Shown here piece after piece: positions 49,962-58,224 of a DNA stretch of 64,000 bases; the stretch's first letter is position 1, and each line of letters begins with the position of its first letter. The notes beneath the pieces were generated by a model that was given only the letters and a program-made list of their open reading frames with translations, did no database searches and was not told where the DNA came from. The translations under genes and the position numbers were made by a program. Source of the DNA: Variovorax sp. CAN15 (GTDB lineage Bacteria; Pseudomonadota; Gammaproteobacteria; Burkholderiales; Burkholderiaceae_C); contig NZ_JASMRZ010000026.1 of the NCBI RefSeq assembly GCF_030462475.1, positions 5,700 through 69,699 of the forward strand. Direction: 5' to 3'.

Positions 49962-50938
49962 GCGGGGCGTTTCCAGACCCCAGTGTCGGTGATTGCGCGC
50001 ACGTCCACACGCACCGACAGGATGCCGTCGCGCGCCGAGCGGTCGGCCACCGTCTGCAGCGCTGCGATGTCGGCCTCGCTCACCGGCCGGCCCGCCACCG
50101 AGGCCCGCGCGGTGATGATGCGCGACGACTCGATGGGCAGCCGCGTGAGCTGGCTGTAGGCCTGCGCATAGGCCTCGGGATTGGCCAGCGCCCAGTCCCC
50201 CGCGCGTGCGAGCCGGTCCAGGAACTGCACGATGGCCGCCCGTTTGGCCGGATCGGCCAGCGACGACTCGGTGGCCGTGATGAAGCCCAGCGCGGTGTTG
50301 ATGCCGCGCCCGTCGCGCAGGATGCGCCCGCCTTGCTGCAGGGCGATGGTGTAGTAGGGATCGAAGATGGCCCAGGCGTCGATCTGCTTCGAGGCGAAGG
50401 CCGCCGCCGCGTCGGTGGGCAGCACGAACTTCACCGTCACCTCCTCGCGCTTCACGCCGGCTTCCTCGAGCGCGCCGTAGAGCTGGTACTGCGAAATGCT
50501 GCCGCGCGCGGAAGACACGATCACCGTCTTGCCGCGCAGGTCCGCCACGCTGCGCAGCGGCGAATCGGGCTGCACCACGATGCCCAGCGAATCGGCCTTG
50601 CCGACGCGCGTGGCGACGATCTTCAAAGGCGTCTTGCCCACGGCCGCGGCGAGCACGGGCAGGTCGCCGGCCATGGCGGTGTCTACCGCCGCGCTGCGTT
50701 GCGCCTCGAAGAGCGGTGCCGCCCCCTGGAAGTTGGCCCAACGGTAGGCAAACGGCGCGCCGTCGAGTGCGCGCGAGGCCTCGAACAGCGAGCGCAGGCC
50801 GCCGGCCTGGTCGCCGAGCACCAGCGAGGTCCGCGGCTGCGCGAAGGCGCGCAGCGAGCCGGCGGCGGCCAGCGACAGCGCGGCGCCTTGCTTCAGCCAA
50901 TCGCGTCGCGTGGCCTTGGGGGAGAGCGGCAACGTCAT
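49958..50938 (-). CDS. Sulfonate-type ABC solute-binding protein (Tat-exported)
   Basis: 326-residue periplasmic binding protein of the SsuA/NMT1-like family. A Tat-type signal is visible (ATRRDWLKQGAALSLAAAG). The mature part has VLGDQAGGLRSLFEASRALD and DLRGKTVIVSSARGSISQYQ, typical for aliphatic sulfonate or taurine binders. No ATPase or permease is in the operon. It overlaps the dioxygenase start (4 bp) and the acyl-CoA-dehydrogenase-like gene. Confidence 0.9.
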   Translation of the reverse strand: MTLPLSPKATRRDWLKQGAALSLAAAGSLRAFAQPRTSLVLGDQAGGLRSLFEASRALDGAPFAYRWANFQGAAPLFEAQRSAAVDTAMAGDLPVLAAAVGKTPLKIVATRVGKADSLGIVVQPDSPLRSVADLRGKTVIVSSARGSISQYQLYGALEEAGVKREEVTVKFVLPTDAAAAFASKQIDAWAIFDPYYTIALQQGGRILRDGRGINTALGFITATESSLADPAKRAAIVQFLDRLARAGDWALANPEAYAQAYSQLTRLPIESSRIITARASVAGRPVSEADIAALQTVADRSARDGILSVRVDVRAITDTGVWKRPA

Positions 50939-52182
50939 GCGGCAGCTCCCGAAGACAGCAGCGCGCGCTTGCCCGCCGCGACCAGGATCGCGTCGTTCTG
51001 CGGCGTGTGGATGCGGCTGCACAGCACGTCGCGGTAATGCCGCTCCAGCGGGTTCTGCCGCGTGAGGCCGTGGTTGCCGCTCAGCTGCAGGGCGAGCTCG
51101 ACCGCGCGGATCGCGTTGCCCGTTACCGTGTACTTGAGCAGGCCACTGTCGGCGGCCGGCTGCGCATGGCCTCCATCGACCGCGGCGGTGGCGTCGTCGA
51201 GCAGCACGCGGTTGGTCCGCAGCAGCGCCTCGATCTCGCCGACGTGCTCCTGCACGCGCGGCAGGCTGGCCAGCGGCGCGCCGAGGCTGCCGGGCGCGCG
51301 GCAGTTCAGGAAGCCGACAAGCCAGTCGCGCGCGGCATGCGCCACGGCGTCGTAGAGGCTGCCCAGCAGCACCGTCATCCACGCCTGCTGCGTGGCGTGG
51401 GCGTCGATGTCGGTCTGGCTGCCCGCGTCGGGCGCCCAATCGGCCGGCGCGCGCAGGTCGACCGCATGGTCGGCGTCGATGGCCACGTTCTCGAACACCA
51501 CTTCGTGGCTGCCCGAGGCGCGCAGGCCCAGGTGGTCCCAGCTCGCGATCACGCGCACGCCGGGCGCGTTGCGCGGCACCAGGAACACGCCCGTGCGCGG
51601 CTGCGCCTCGTCCGTGCGCGCCCATACGGCAAGCCAGCTCAGGCCTTCGATGCCGGTGGTGTAGAGCTTGTGGCCGTCGATCTTCCAGCCGTCGCCCTCG
51701 CCATCACGCCGCGCGACCGTGCCCGGCAGGCCGCCTCGTGCCGGCGAGCCCAGCGCCGGCTCCACGCGCAGCGCGTTGATGAGCGCGCCGCTCTCCGCCG
51801 CGTCGCGCGCCACGCGTTCGCGCAGGTGCGCGGGCCAGCGGCTGTCGGAGCGCGTCAGCGCATGGTGCTGCAGGTAGGTCATCGTGAGGATCAGCGCCGT
51901 GGCCGGCTCGCCGCGCGCCACGGCCGAGATCACGCGGCGCGCCGTCGCCAGCGTGGCGCCGCCACCACCATGTTCGGCGGGCGCGACCAGGCCGACGAGC
52001 CCGTGCGCCTGCAGCGCGATGAAGTTCTCGCGCGGGAAGGCGCCGCTGCTGTCATGGTCGGCGGCGGTGGCCGCGAACTGGGCCGTGAGGCGCGCCAGGA
52101 CGGCGGCATCGACGGTGGCTGGAGCTGTGGGGGAGGAATGTTCGGGCGCGCCCGGGGGGCGGCGCAAGGGGAGTGCACTCAT
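50935..52182 (-). CDS. Acyl-CoA-dehydrogenase-family flavoprotein (SfnB/DszC-like)
   Basis: 415-residue flavoprotein with the acyl-CoA dehydrogenase fold: N-terminal helices (HDSSGAFPRENFIALQAHGL, VAPAEHGGGGATLATARRVI), a beta domain with DGWKIDGHKLYTTGIEGLSW and LGLRASGSHEVVFENVAID, and a C-terminal four-helix domain. In sulfur operons such proteins (SfnB, DszC) are flavin-dependent monooxygenases acting on organosulfur compounds. It heads the leftward operon and diverges from a second sulfur operon across 112 bp. Confidence 0.85.
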   Translation of the reverse strand: MSALPLRRPPGAPEHSSPTAPATVDAAVLARLTAQFAATAADHDSSGAFPRENFIALQAHGLVGLVAPAEHGGGGATLATARRVISAVARGEPATALILTMTYLQHHALTRSDSRWPAHLRERVARDAAESGALINALRVEPALGSPARGGLPGTVARRDGEGDGWKIDGHKLYTTGIEGLSWLAVWARTDEAQPRTGVFLVPRNAPGVRVIASWDHLGLRASGSHEVVFENVAIDADHAVDLRAPADWAPDAGSQTDIDAHATQQAWMTVLLGSLYDAVAHAARDWLVGFLNCRAPGSLGAPLASLPRVQEHVGEIEALLRTNRVLLDDATAAVDGGHAQPAADSGLLKYTVTGNAIRAVELALQLSGNHGLTRQNPLERHYRDVLCSRIHTPQNDAILVAAGKRALLSSGAAA

Positions 52183-52215
52183 GGTTCCCGCACGGTAGCG
52201 GGCCGTCTGCCGGGC

Positions 52216-52252
52216 GAAAACGACGCATCCCGCATATGCAAACTCGTTTTTC
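52216..52252. promoter_or_regulatory. Symmetric element in the divergent sulfur-operon promoter
   Basis: GAAAACGA (52216-52223) and TCGTTTTTC (52244-52252) are near-inverted arms on either side of the palindrome GCATATGC (52232-52239), in the 112-bp gap between divergent operons. A CysB- or Cbl-type regulator could act here, but this is inference from position. Confidence 0.4.
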
Positions 52253-52294
52253 TGCGTTCGCTTCCGCGCGATGGCTGGTTACGGTCCGGGGTGC

Positions 52295-53308
52295 ATGAAA
52301 TCAGACTTTCCCCTGGACCGGCGCCACCTGCTGCAGGCCGCCGCGGCGCTGGCCGCCACCGGTTCCGCCGCCTGGACGCAAGCCGCCTCACCCTCCCGAG
52401 AAGCGTCGCGCGACCTGTCGGGCGTCACCCTGCGCGTGGGCACCTACAAGGGCCTGTGGAGGCCGCTGCTCGCCGCTTCGGGCCAGGCCGACACGCCCTA
52501 CAGGATCGACTGGCGCGAACTCAACAACGGCGTGCTGCATATCGAGGCCATCAACGGCGACGCGCTCGACCTGGGATCGGGCAGCGAGATCCCGCCGGTG
52601 TTCGCGGCGCGGCAGAAGTCCGGCGTGAAGCTGGTGGCCGTCACGCACGAGGACCTGAACAACCAGGCCACGCTGGCGCGCAAGGACGCACCGATCCGCA
52701 GCATCGCCGACTTCAGGGGCAAGCGCGTGGGCTATGTGCGCGCCACCACCTCCCACTACTACCTGGCCAGGCAGCTGGCCGAGGCGGGCCTGTCGTTCAA
52801 TGACATCCAGGCCGTGAGCCTCACGCCCTCCGACGGCCTCTCGGCCTTCGCGCGCGGCGATCTCGATGCCTGGGCCATCTACGGCTACAACGGCCAGATC
52901 GCGCGCACCCAGTACGGAGCGCGCGTCATCAAGACAGGCGTGGGGTATCTCTCGGGCAACTTCCCGATCTACGCCAATCCGCGCGCGTTGGACGACCAGT
53001 TGCGCCGCGCCGCGCTGGCCGACCTGCTGCAGCGGCTTCAGCGCTCCTTCGCATGGATCAACGGCAACTTCCTCTCCTACGCCCGCGCCCAGTCGGCCGA
53101 GACACGCGTGCCTATCGGTGACATCGTCGAGCTCTTCAACCGCCGCAGCGGCGACTACAGCCTGGGCCCCGTCAGCGACGCGGTGGTGCGCAGCCACCAG
53201 GACGTGGCCGACACCTTCCTGAAGATCGGCGTGCTCGACGGCCCGGCCGACGTGAAGCCCCTGTGGGACCGCAGCTTCGAGAACGTGCTGCGCCTGCCCG
53301 CCGCCTGA
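52295..53308 (+). CDS. Sulfonate-type ABC solute-binding protein
   Basis: 337-residue exported binding protein of the SsuA-like family, with a Tat-like signal (DRRHLLQAAAALAATGSAAW). The mature part begins GVTLRVGTYKGLWRPLLAAS and includes DFRGKRVGYVRATTSHYYLA and ARGDLDAWAIYGYN. The start ATG 52295 puts the twin arginines near residues 8-9; an ATG eight codons earlier is possible. First gene of the rightward operon; no permease or ATPase is adjacent. Confidence 0.9.
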   Translation: MKSDFPLDRRHLLQAAAALAATGSAAWTQAASPSREASRDLSGVTLRVGTYKGLWRPLLAASGQADTPYRIDWRELNNGVLHIEAINGDALDLGSGSEIPPVFAARQKSGVKLVAVTHEDLNNQATLARKDAPIRSIADFRGKRVGYVRATTSHYYLARQLAEAGLSFNDIQAVSLTPSDGLSAFARGDLDAWAIYGYNGQIARTQYGARVIKTGVGYLSGNFPIYANPRALDDQLRRAALADLLQRLQRSFAWINGNFLSYARAQSAETRVPIGDIVELFNRRSGDYSLGPVSDAVVRSHQDVADTFLKIGVLDGPADVKPLWDRSFENVLRLPAA

Positions 53309-53348
53309 CAACCCACTTTCCGCCAACAAACCAGACAAGGACAGCACC

Positions 53349-54470
53349 ATGAGCCAGCCACAGCAAGACGGCGTCGTCGAATTCATCGGAATGATCCAGG
53401 GCCAGAAGGTCTCGGAGATCCACCCCGCCAAGGGCCCCGCGCTGGACCGCGACTACGTGCGCGCCTTCGCGCAGGCCCATGAGACGGCCGGCTTCGACCG
53501 CGTGCTCGTGCCGCACCACTCGACCAGCCCCGACGCCACCCTCACCGTGGCCTATGCGGCCTCGGTGACCGAGCGCATCCACTTCATGCTCGCGCACCGC
53601 CCCGGCTTCGTCGCGCCCACGCTGGCCGCGCGGCAGTTCGCCTCGCTCGACCAGTTCAGCGGCGGCCGGCTCGGCGTGCACTACATCTCCGGCGGCTCCG
53701 ACGAGGAACAGCGCCGCGACGGCGACTGGCTCGACCACGACCAGCGCTATGCCCGCACCGACGAGTACCTCGAAGTGCTGCACAAGGTGTGGACCGCCGA
53801 GAAGCCCTTCGACCACCAAGGCGCCCACTACCGCTTCCAGAACGCTTTTTCCGAAGTGAAGCCCCTGCAGACGCGCAACGGCAAGCCGCACGTGCCGGTG
53901 TATTTCGGCGGCGCCTCGGAGGCGGCCATTCCGGTGGCCGGCAAGTACGCCGACGTTTACGCACTGTGGGGCGAATCGCTGGACCAGGCGCGCGAGCTCA
54001 CCACGCGCGTGCGCGCCGAGGCGGCGAAGCACGGGCGCAACGTGCGCTTCTCGGTGTCGTTCCGGCCGATCCTGGCAGATACCGAAGAGGCCGCATGGGC
54101 GCGCGCCGAAAACATCCTGGCCGAGACCAGGCGCCTGCGCGTGGTGCAGGGCTACAACCGCGGCGGCCCGCAGCAAAGCGAAGGCGCCAGGCGCCTGCTG
54201 GCCGCTGCCGAGAAGGGCTCGCGGCTCGACAAGCGGCTGTGGACCGCGGTGGCGCAGGAGATCGGCGGCCGCTCCAACAGCACCGCGCTGGTCGGCACGC
54301 CCGAGCAGGTGGCCGACGCGCTGCTCGACTACTACGACCTCGGCGTCACGACCTTCCTGATCCGCGGCTTCGACCCGCTGGAAGACGCGCTCGACTACGG
54401 CCGCGAGCTGATCCCGCGCACGCGCGAGCTGGTGGCGCAGCGTGCCGCCTCGGTCCGCAAGGCTGCCTGA
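53349..54470 (+). CDS. Luciferase-like (LLM) flavin-dependent monooxygenase, SsuD-like
   Basis: 373-residue FMNH2-dependent monooxygenase with a TIM-barrel LLM fold, closest in pattern to alkanesulfonate monooxygenases that release sulfite from sulfonates. Visible motifs: HSTSPDATLTVAYAASVTER, HRPGFVAPTLAARQFASLDQ, GRLGVHYISGGSDEEQRRDG and VYFGGASEAAIPVAGKYADV. A partner FMN reductase is not seen nearby. It lies 40 bp after a binding-protein gene. Substrate: a sulfonate, by context. Confidence 0.9.
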   Translation: MSQPQQDGVVEFIGMIQGQKVSEIHPAKGPALDRDYVRAFAQAHETAGFDRVLVPHHSTSPDATLTVAYAASVTERIHFMLAHRPGFVAPTLAARQFASLDQFSGGRLGVHYISGGSDEEQRRDGDWLDHDQRYARTDEYLEVLHKVWTAEKPFDHQGAHYRFQNAFSEVKPLQTRNGKPHVPVYFGGASEAAIPVAGKYADVYALWGESLDQARELTTRVRAEAAKHGRNVRFSVSFRPILADTEEAAWARAENILAETRRLRVVQGYNRGGPQQSEGARRLLAAAEKGSRLDKRLWTAVAQEIGGRSNSTALVGTPEQVADALLDYYDLGVTTFLIRGFDPLEDALDYGRELIPRTRELVAQRAASVRKAA

Positions 54471-54480
54471 CTTGAATGAA

Positions 54481-54597
54481 TTGCTCCCTCCCCCTCTGGG
54501 GGAGGGCAGGGGTGGGGGCAAGCGGCCTCGAACACTGTCACGGCGTTGAAGCCGTCATGCCCCCATCCCGACCTTCCCCCAGAGGGGGAAGGAGCAA
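54481..54597. repeat. Long inverted repeat (40-bp arms)
   Basis: Arms 54481-54520 (ttgctccctccccctctggg...) and 54558-54597 are near-perfect inverted copies with a few mismatches, enclosing 37 bp. Each arm also has its own stem (CCCTC-tgg-GGGAG). It resembles REP/BIME-type or MITE-like elements and occupies nearly the whole gap between the LLM and aldolase genes. Confidence 0.85.
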
Positions 54598-54621
54598 AAA
54601 ACCGACAACCCAGGAAACCCC

Positions 54622-55449
54622 ATGAGCGCAGTTCTTTCCATCGACCGCAGCGCGGCTTCGCAGCCGCTGAAGCTCAACCCGAACCCGAAGCAGAAGTACT
54701 GGTTCGACCCGGTTCCTCCGCGCACCACCATTCAGGCCGAGCGCCGCCACCGGCAGGAGCGCCTCGCGGGCGCCTTCCGCCTGTTCGCGCGCTTCGGCTT
54801 CGCGCAGGGGCTGGCGGGCCACATCACGGCGCGCGACCCGGAACTCACCGACCACTTCTGGGTGAACCCGCTGGGCATCCATTTCTCGCGCATCAAGGTG
54901 TCCGACCTGCTGCTGGTCAACTCGAAGGGCGAGACCGTCATCGGCGACAGGCCGCTGAACAAGGCGGCCTTCGCGATCCACGCCGCCATCCACGAGCACA
55001 ACCCGAAGATCATCGCCGCCGCCCACACGCATTCGACCTACGGCAAGGCCTGGTCCACTCTGGGCCGCAAGCTCGACACCATCACGCAGGACAGCTGCGT
55101 GTTCCACGACGACGTGGCGCTGTTCGACGACTTCACCGGCATGGTGGTCGACACCAGCGAGGGCGACCGCATCGCGCAGGCGCTGGGCGACAGGAAGGGC
55201 GCCATCCTCAAGAACCACGGCATCCTGACTGCGGGCCCCACGGTGGAAGCCGCGGCCTGGTGGTACATCGCGCTGGACAACGCCTGCCACACGCAGTTGC
55301 TGGCCGAGGCCGCCGGCAAGACGCAGCCCATCGACGAGGCCACCGCTCGCCACACGCACGACCAGATCGGCGGGCCCGAGGGCGCCATCCATTCCTTCGA
55401 CAGCCTCTATGTAGGCCTGGTCGAGGCCGAGCCGGAACTGCTGCTGTGA
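54622..55449 (+). CDS. Class II aldolase/adducin family protein
   Basis: 275-residue zinc-dependent aldolase-fold enzyme. Zinc ligands appear as AHTHSTYGKAWS and KNHGILTAG; the ARFGFAQGLAGHITARDP segment is the family's phosphate/substrate loop. Many members are sugar-phosphate aldolases, others decarboxylases; here the sulfur context suggests breakdown of a C-S or short-chain organic acid, but the reaction is unknown. RBS-like GGAAACC precedes ATG 54622. It ends 17 bp before the next binding-protein gene. Confidence 0.9.
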   Translation: MSAVLSIDRSAASQPLKLNPNPKQKYWFDPVPPRTTIQAERRHRQERLAGAFRLFARFGFAQGLAGHITARDPELTDHFWVNPLGIHFSRIKVSDLLLVNSKGETVIGDRPLNKAAFAIHAAIHEHNPKIIAAAHTHSTYGKAWSTLGRKLDTITQDSCVFHDDVALFDDFTGMVVDTSEGDRIAQALGDRKGAILKNHGILTAGPTVEAAAWWYIALDNACHTQLLAEAAGKTQPIDEATARHTHDQIGGPEGAIHSFDSLYVGLVEAEPELLL

Positions 55450-55466
55450 GTTGGAGCGCCATCCAC

Positions 55467-56420
55467 ATGAACTTCGCTTCCCGCCGCCGCTTTCTCGTCC
55501 AGGGTGCGGCCGTCGCCGCTGCCGTCGCAGTGCCCAGTGTGGCCTTCGCCCAGGCGCGTCCGGTGCTCAAGGCCGGCGACCAGAAAGGCGGGCTGCGCGC
55601 ACTGCTCGAAGCGGCCGGCGGCCTCGAAGGGCTCAACTACGACATCCAGTGGTCGGAGTTCCCGGCCGCCGCGCCGCTGGCGGAGGCGCTCAACGCCGCC
55701 GCCGTCGACTCGGGCCCCATCGGCGATGCGCCGCTGATCTTCGCGCTGGCGGCCGGCACGCGCGTGAAGGCCATCGGCGCGAACCGTTCCGACTCCTACG
55801 GCACGGCCGTGCTCGTGCGGCCCGATTCGCCGCTGAAGACCGCCGCCGACCTCAAGGGCAAGAGCGTCGCGACCAACCGCGGCTCCATCGGCCACTACGT
55901 CACGCTCAAGGCCATCACCTCGGCCGGCCTCAAGCCGCAGGACGTGAACCTGCGCTTCCTGGCGCCGGCCGACGCCAAGCTCGCGCTCACCCAGGGTTCG
56001 GTCGATGCCTGGGCCACCTGGGAGCCCTACACCGCGCTGGCCGAGGTGAGCCGCCATGCGCGCGTGCTGGTCAGCGGGCGCGGGCTGCTGCCGGGGCTGA
56101 GCTACCTCGCGGCCACCGACAGCGCCATCGCGGCCAAGCGGCCGGTGCTGCAGGACTTTCTGCAGCGCGTGGTGAAGGCGCAGCTCTGGTCGTACCGCAA
56201 CGTCGACGCCTACTCGGCGGCACTGGCGCGGATCATCGGCATTCCGCCCGAGGCGGCGAAGCTGCAGTTCGAGCGCCGCCAGCAGAAGTGGGTGGCCATC
56301 GACGCGCAGGTCATCGCCGACCAGCAGGGCACGGCGGACTTCTACCGGCAGGTGGGGCTCATCAAGCAGCCGCTGGACGTGAAGGGCACCTTCGACACCG
56401 GCTTCGGCGTGGCCGGCTGA
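55467..56420 (+). CDS. Sulfonate-type ABC solute-binding protein
   Basis: 317-residue exported binding protein with a Tat signal (SRRRFLVQGAAVAAAVAVPS). Mature region: PVLKAGDQKGGLRALLEAAG, RPDSPLKTAADLKGKSVATN and SVDAWATWEPYTALAEV. It resembles the binding protein at 49958 (shared GDQxGGLR(S/A)L block), so the two are paralogues. No transporter channel genes are adjacent. ATG 55467 is the first start after the aldolase stop. Confidence 0.9.
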   Translation: MNFASRRRFLVQGAAVAAAVAVPSVAFAQARPVLKAGDQKGGLRALLEAAGGLEGLNYDIQWSEFPAAAPLAEALNAAAVDSGPIGDAPLIFALAAGTRVKAIGANRSDSYGTAVLVRPDSPLKTAADLKGKSVATNRGSIGHYVTLKAITSAGLKPQDVNLRFLAPADAKLALTQGSVDAWATWEPYTALAEVSRHARVLVSGRGLLPGLSYLAATDSAIAAKRPVLQDFLQRVVKAQLWSYRNVDAYSAALARIIGIPPEAAKLQFERRQQKWVAIDAQVIADQQGTADFYRQVGLIKQPLDVKGTFDTGFGVAG

Positions 56421-56515
56421 CTGAGACCGCAAGCGCTGCGCGGGACCGTAGCTGAGTCCAAGACTCGCGTAGTTGCGTCCCCGGGGCGCGGTGTTGCGCT
56501 GGGTAGAGTCGTCGC

Positions 56516-57205
56516 ATGACTTCCTATGCCATTTCCCCCGCACCCGTCCATTCGCTGCCCATTCAGGGAGAGCAGGCTCGCTTCCCGGTCAACCGCATCT
56601 TCTGCGTGGGCCGCAACTACTCCGAGCACGCCCGCGAGATGGGCCACAACCCCGACCGCGAGCCGCCGTTCTTCTTCATGAAGCCGGCCTCGGCCATCGT
56701 GGCCGACGGCGGCGAGTTCGCCTATCCGCCGCTGTCGAACGACGTGCACCACGAGATCGAACTGGTGGTCGCGCTCAAGACCGGCGGCGCGAACATCGCC
56801 GCGGCCGATGCGCTGGGCCACGTGTACGGCTACGCCGTCGGCCTGGACATGACGCGCCGCGACCTGCAGGGCGAGGCCAAGAAAATGGGCCGCCCCTGGG
56901 ACACCGGCAAGGCCTTCGACGGCTCGGCACCCTGCGGCGAACTGGTGCCAGTGGCCAGGGCCGGCCATCCGGCCAAGGGCGAGATCCGCCTCGATGTGAA
57001 CGGCGCCCAGCGCCAGGTGGGCGACCTCGCCGACATGATCTGGAACGTGCCCGACACCATCGCCTACCTCTCGACCCTGTTCACGCTGCAGCCCGGCGAC
57101 CTGATCTTCACGGGCACGCCGGCCGGCGTGGCGGCCGTGCAGCGCGGCGACCGCATGCGCGGCACCGTGGCGGGCGTCGGCGCGCTGGAAGTCGCGGTCG
57201 TCTGA
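56516..57205 (+). CDS. Fumarylacetoacetate hydrolase family protein
   Basis: 229-residue enzyme of the FAH fold, which cleaves C-C bonds of acylpyruvates and related 2-oxo acids. Metal ligands appear in HHEIELVVALKTGG and the family end GDLIFTGTPAGVAAVQRGDR. The N-terminal ICVGRNY-like block FCVGRNYSEHAREM is preserved. Size equals short FAH proteins (YcgM-like). It follows the binding protein by 95 bp and may be the end of the rightward sulfur operon or independent. Confidence 0.92.
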   Translation: MTSYAISPAPVHSLPIQGEQARFPVNRIFCVGRNYSEHAREMGHNPDREPPFFFMKPASAIVADGGEFAYPPLSNDVHHEIELVVALKTGGANIAAADALGHVYGYAVGLDMTRRDLQGEAKKMGRPWDTGKAFDGSAPCGELVPVARAGHPAKGEIRLDVNGAQRQVGDLADMIWNVPDTIAYLSTLFTLQPGDLIFTGTPAGVAAVQRGDRMRGTVAGVGALEVAVV

Positions 57206-57306
57206 GCCTGAAGACCGCGCGCCCATCGGATCTGCCGGGCGTGGCCGGTTCGCCGGCCCGCAAGTTGGCGTACCCTCGCAGGCGAAAGACGAAGACGCCT
57301 GCCCCG

Positions 57307-58224
57307 ATGCGCTCCTCCCCACCCACGTCAGTCCGAACCTACGGCATGCAAGAGCGTGCCGACCATCTCGATTTCGACATCCGCTTCCAGGGTGCGCGCA
57401 ACGAGCTCACGCTGCCGCACCGGCATGCGTACTTCCAGATCCAGATCGGCATCGAGGGCAGCTCGCAGCAGTCCATCGGCGGCGAGGTGCGCCCCTTCGG
57501 GCCGCGCCACCTGAGCTTCGTGCTGCCGTACCGGGTGCACGTGATCCCGCATCCGCCCGAGGCGCTGTACTGCATCGTCAACTTCGACCAGCGCTTCCTG
57601 TGGCCTGAGCTCGACGTCGACGCGCTCGACCTGGAAGACGTGCCGCTGGCCCGCCACCCCGACCTTGCGCCCTTCCTGTTCCAGGAGTACGTCGACTTCG
57701 CCTTCGACGAAGCCGACTTCGCGCGCATCCGGGGGTGGCTCGACGAGCTGCATGCGCTGAATACGAGCCGCAGCTTCGGCGCCAAGACGGCGATGCGCGG
57801 CATCCTGCAGCAGGTCATCGGCCTGGCCTGCATGCGGCAGGAGAACGCGCTGATGCGCCTTTCGCTGCAGCACGACGGCAAGACGTCGCAGCGCGACGCA
57901 TTGCAGCGCGTGGTGCGCTACGTGCGCGACAACCTCGACAAGCCGCTGTCGCTGACCGACGCGGCGGCGGCAGCATTCCTTTCGCCCAACTACCTCGCCA
58001 ACCTGCTGCGCAAGGAAACCGACCGCACCTTCACCGACCTGGTGACCGAGCGGCGCATCGAGCGCGCGAAGGAGCTGTTGTCCTCCACCTCGCTGCTGGT
58101 GCGGGAGATCGCGCACCAGTGCGGCTTTGCCGACGAGGCGTATTTCAACCGCCGCTTCCGCCAGGTGGTGGGAAGCACGCCGCGCAACTTCCGGCGCGAG
58201 CACGTGGTGGGCAGGGGCGGCTAG
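57307..58224 (+). CDS. AraC-family transcriptional regulator
   Basis: 305-residue regulator. The N-terminal cupin-like sensor (RHAYFQIQIGIEGSSQQSIG) is followed by an AraC domain (residues about 200-300): LSLTDAAAAAFLSPNYLANL and LLVREIAHQCGFADEAYFNR, ending RQVVGSTPRNFR. Start ATG 57307 is chosen; ATG 57346 would lose thirteen residues. It converges on the MocR gene with stops sharing the palindrome CTAG. Confidence 0.9.
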   Translation: MRSSPPTSVRTYGMQERADHLDFDIRFQGARNELTLPHRHAYFQIQIGIEGSSQQSIGGEVRPFGPRHLSFVLPYRVHVIPHPPEALYCIVNFDQRFLWPELDVDALDLEDVPLARHPDLAPFLFQEYVDFAFDEADFARIRGWLDELHALNTSRSFGAKTAMRGILQQVIGLACMRQENALMRLSLQHDGKTSQRDALQRVVRYVRDNLDKPLSLTDAAAAAFLSPNYLANLLRKETDRTFTDLVTERRIERAKELLSSTSLLVREIAHQCGFADEAYFNRRFRQVVGSTPRNFRREHVVGRGG

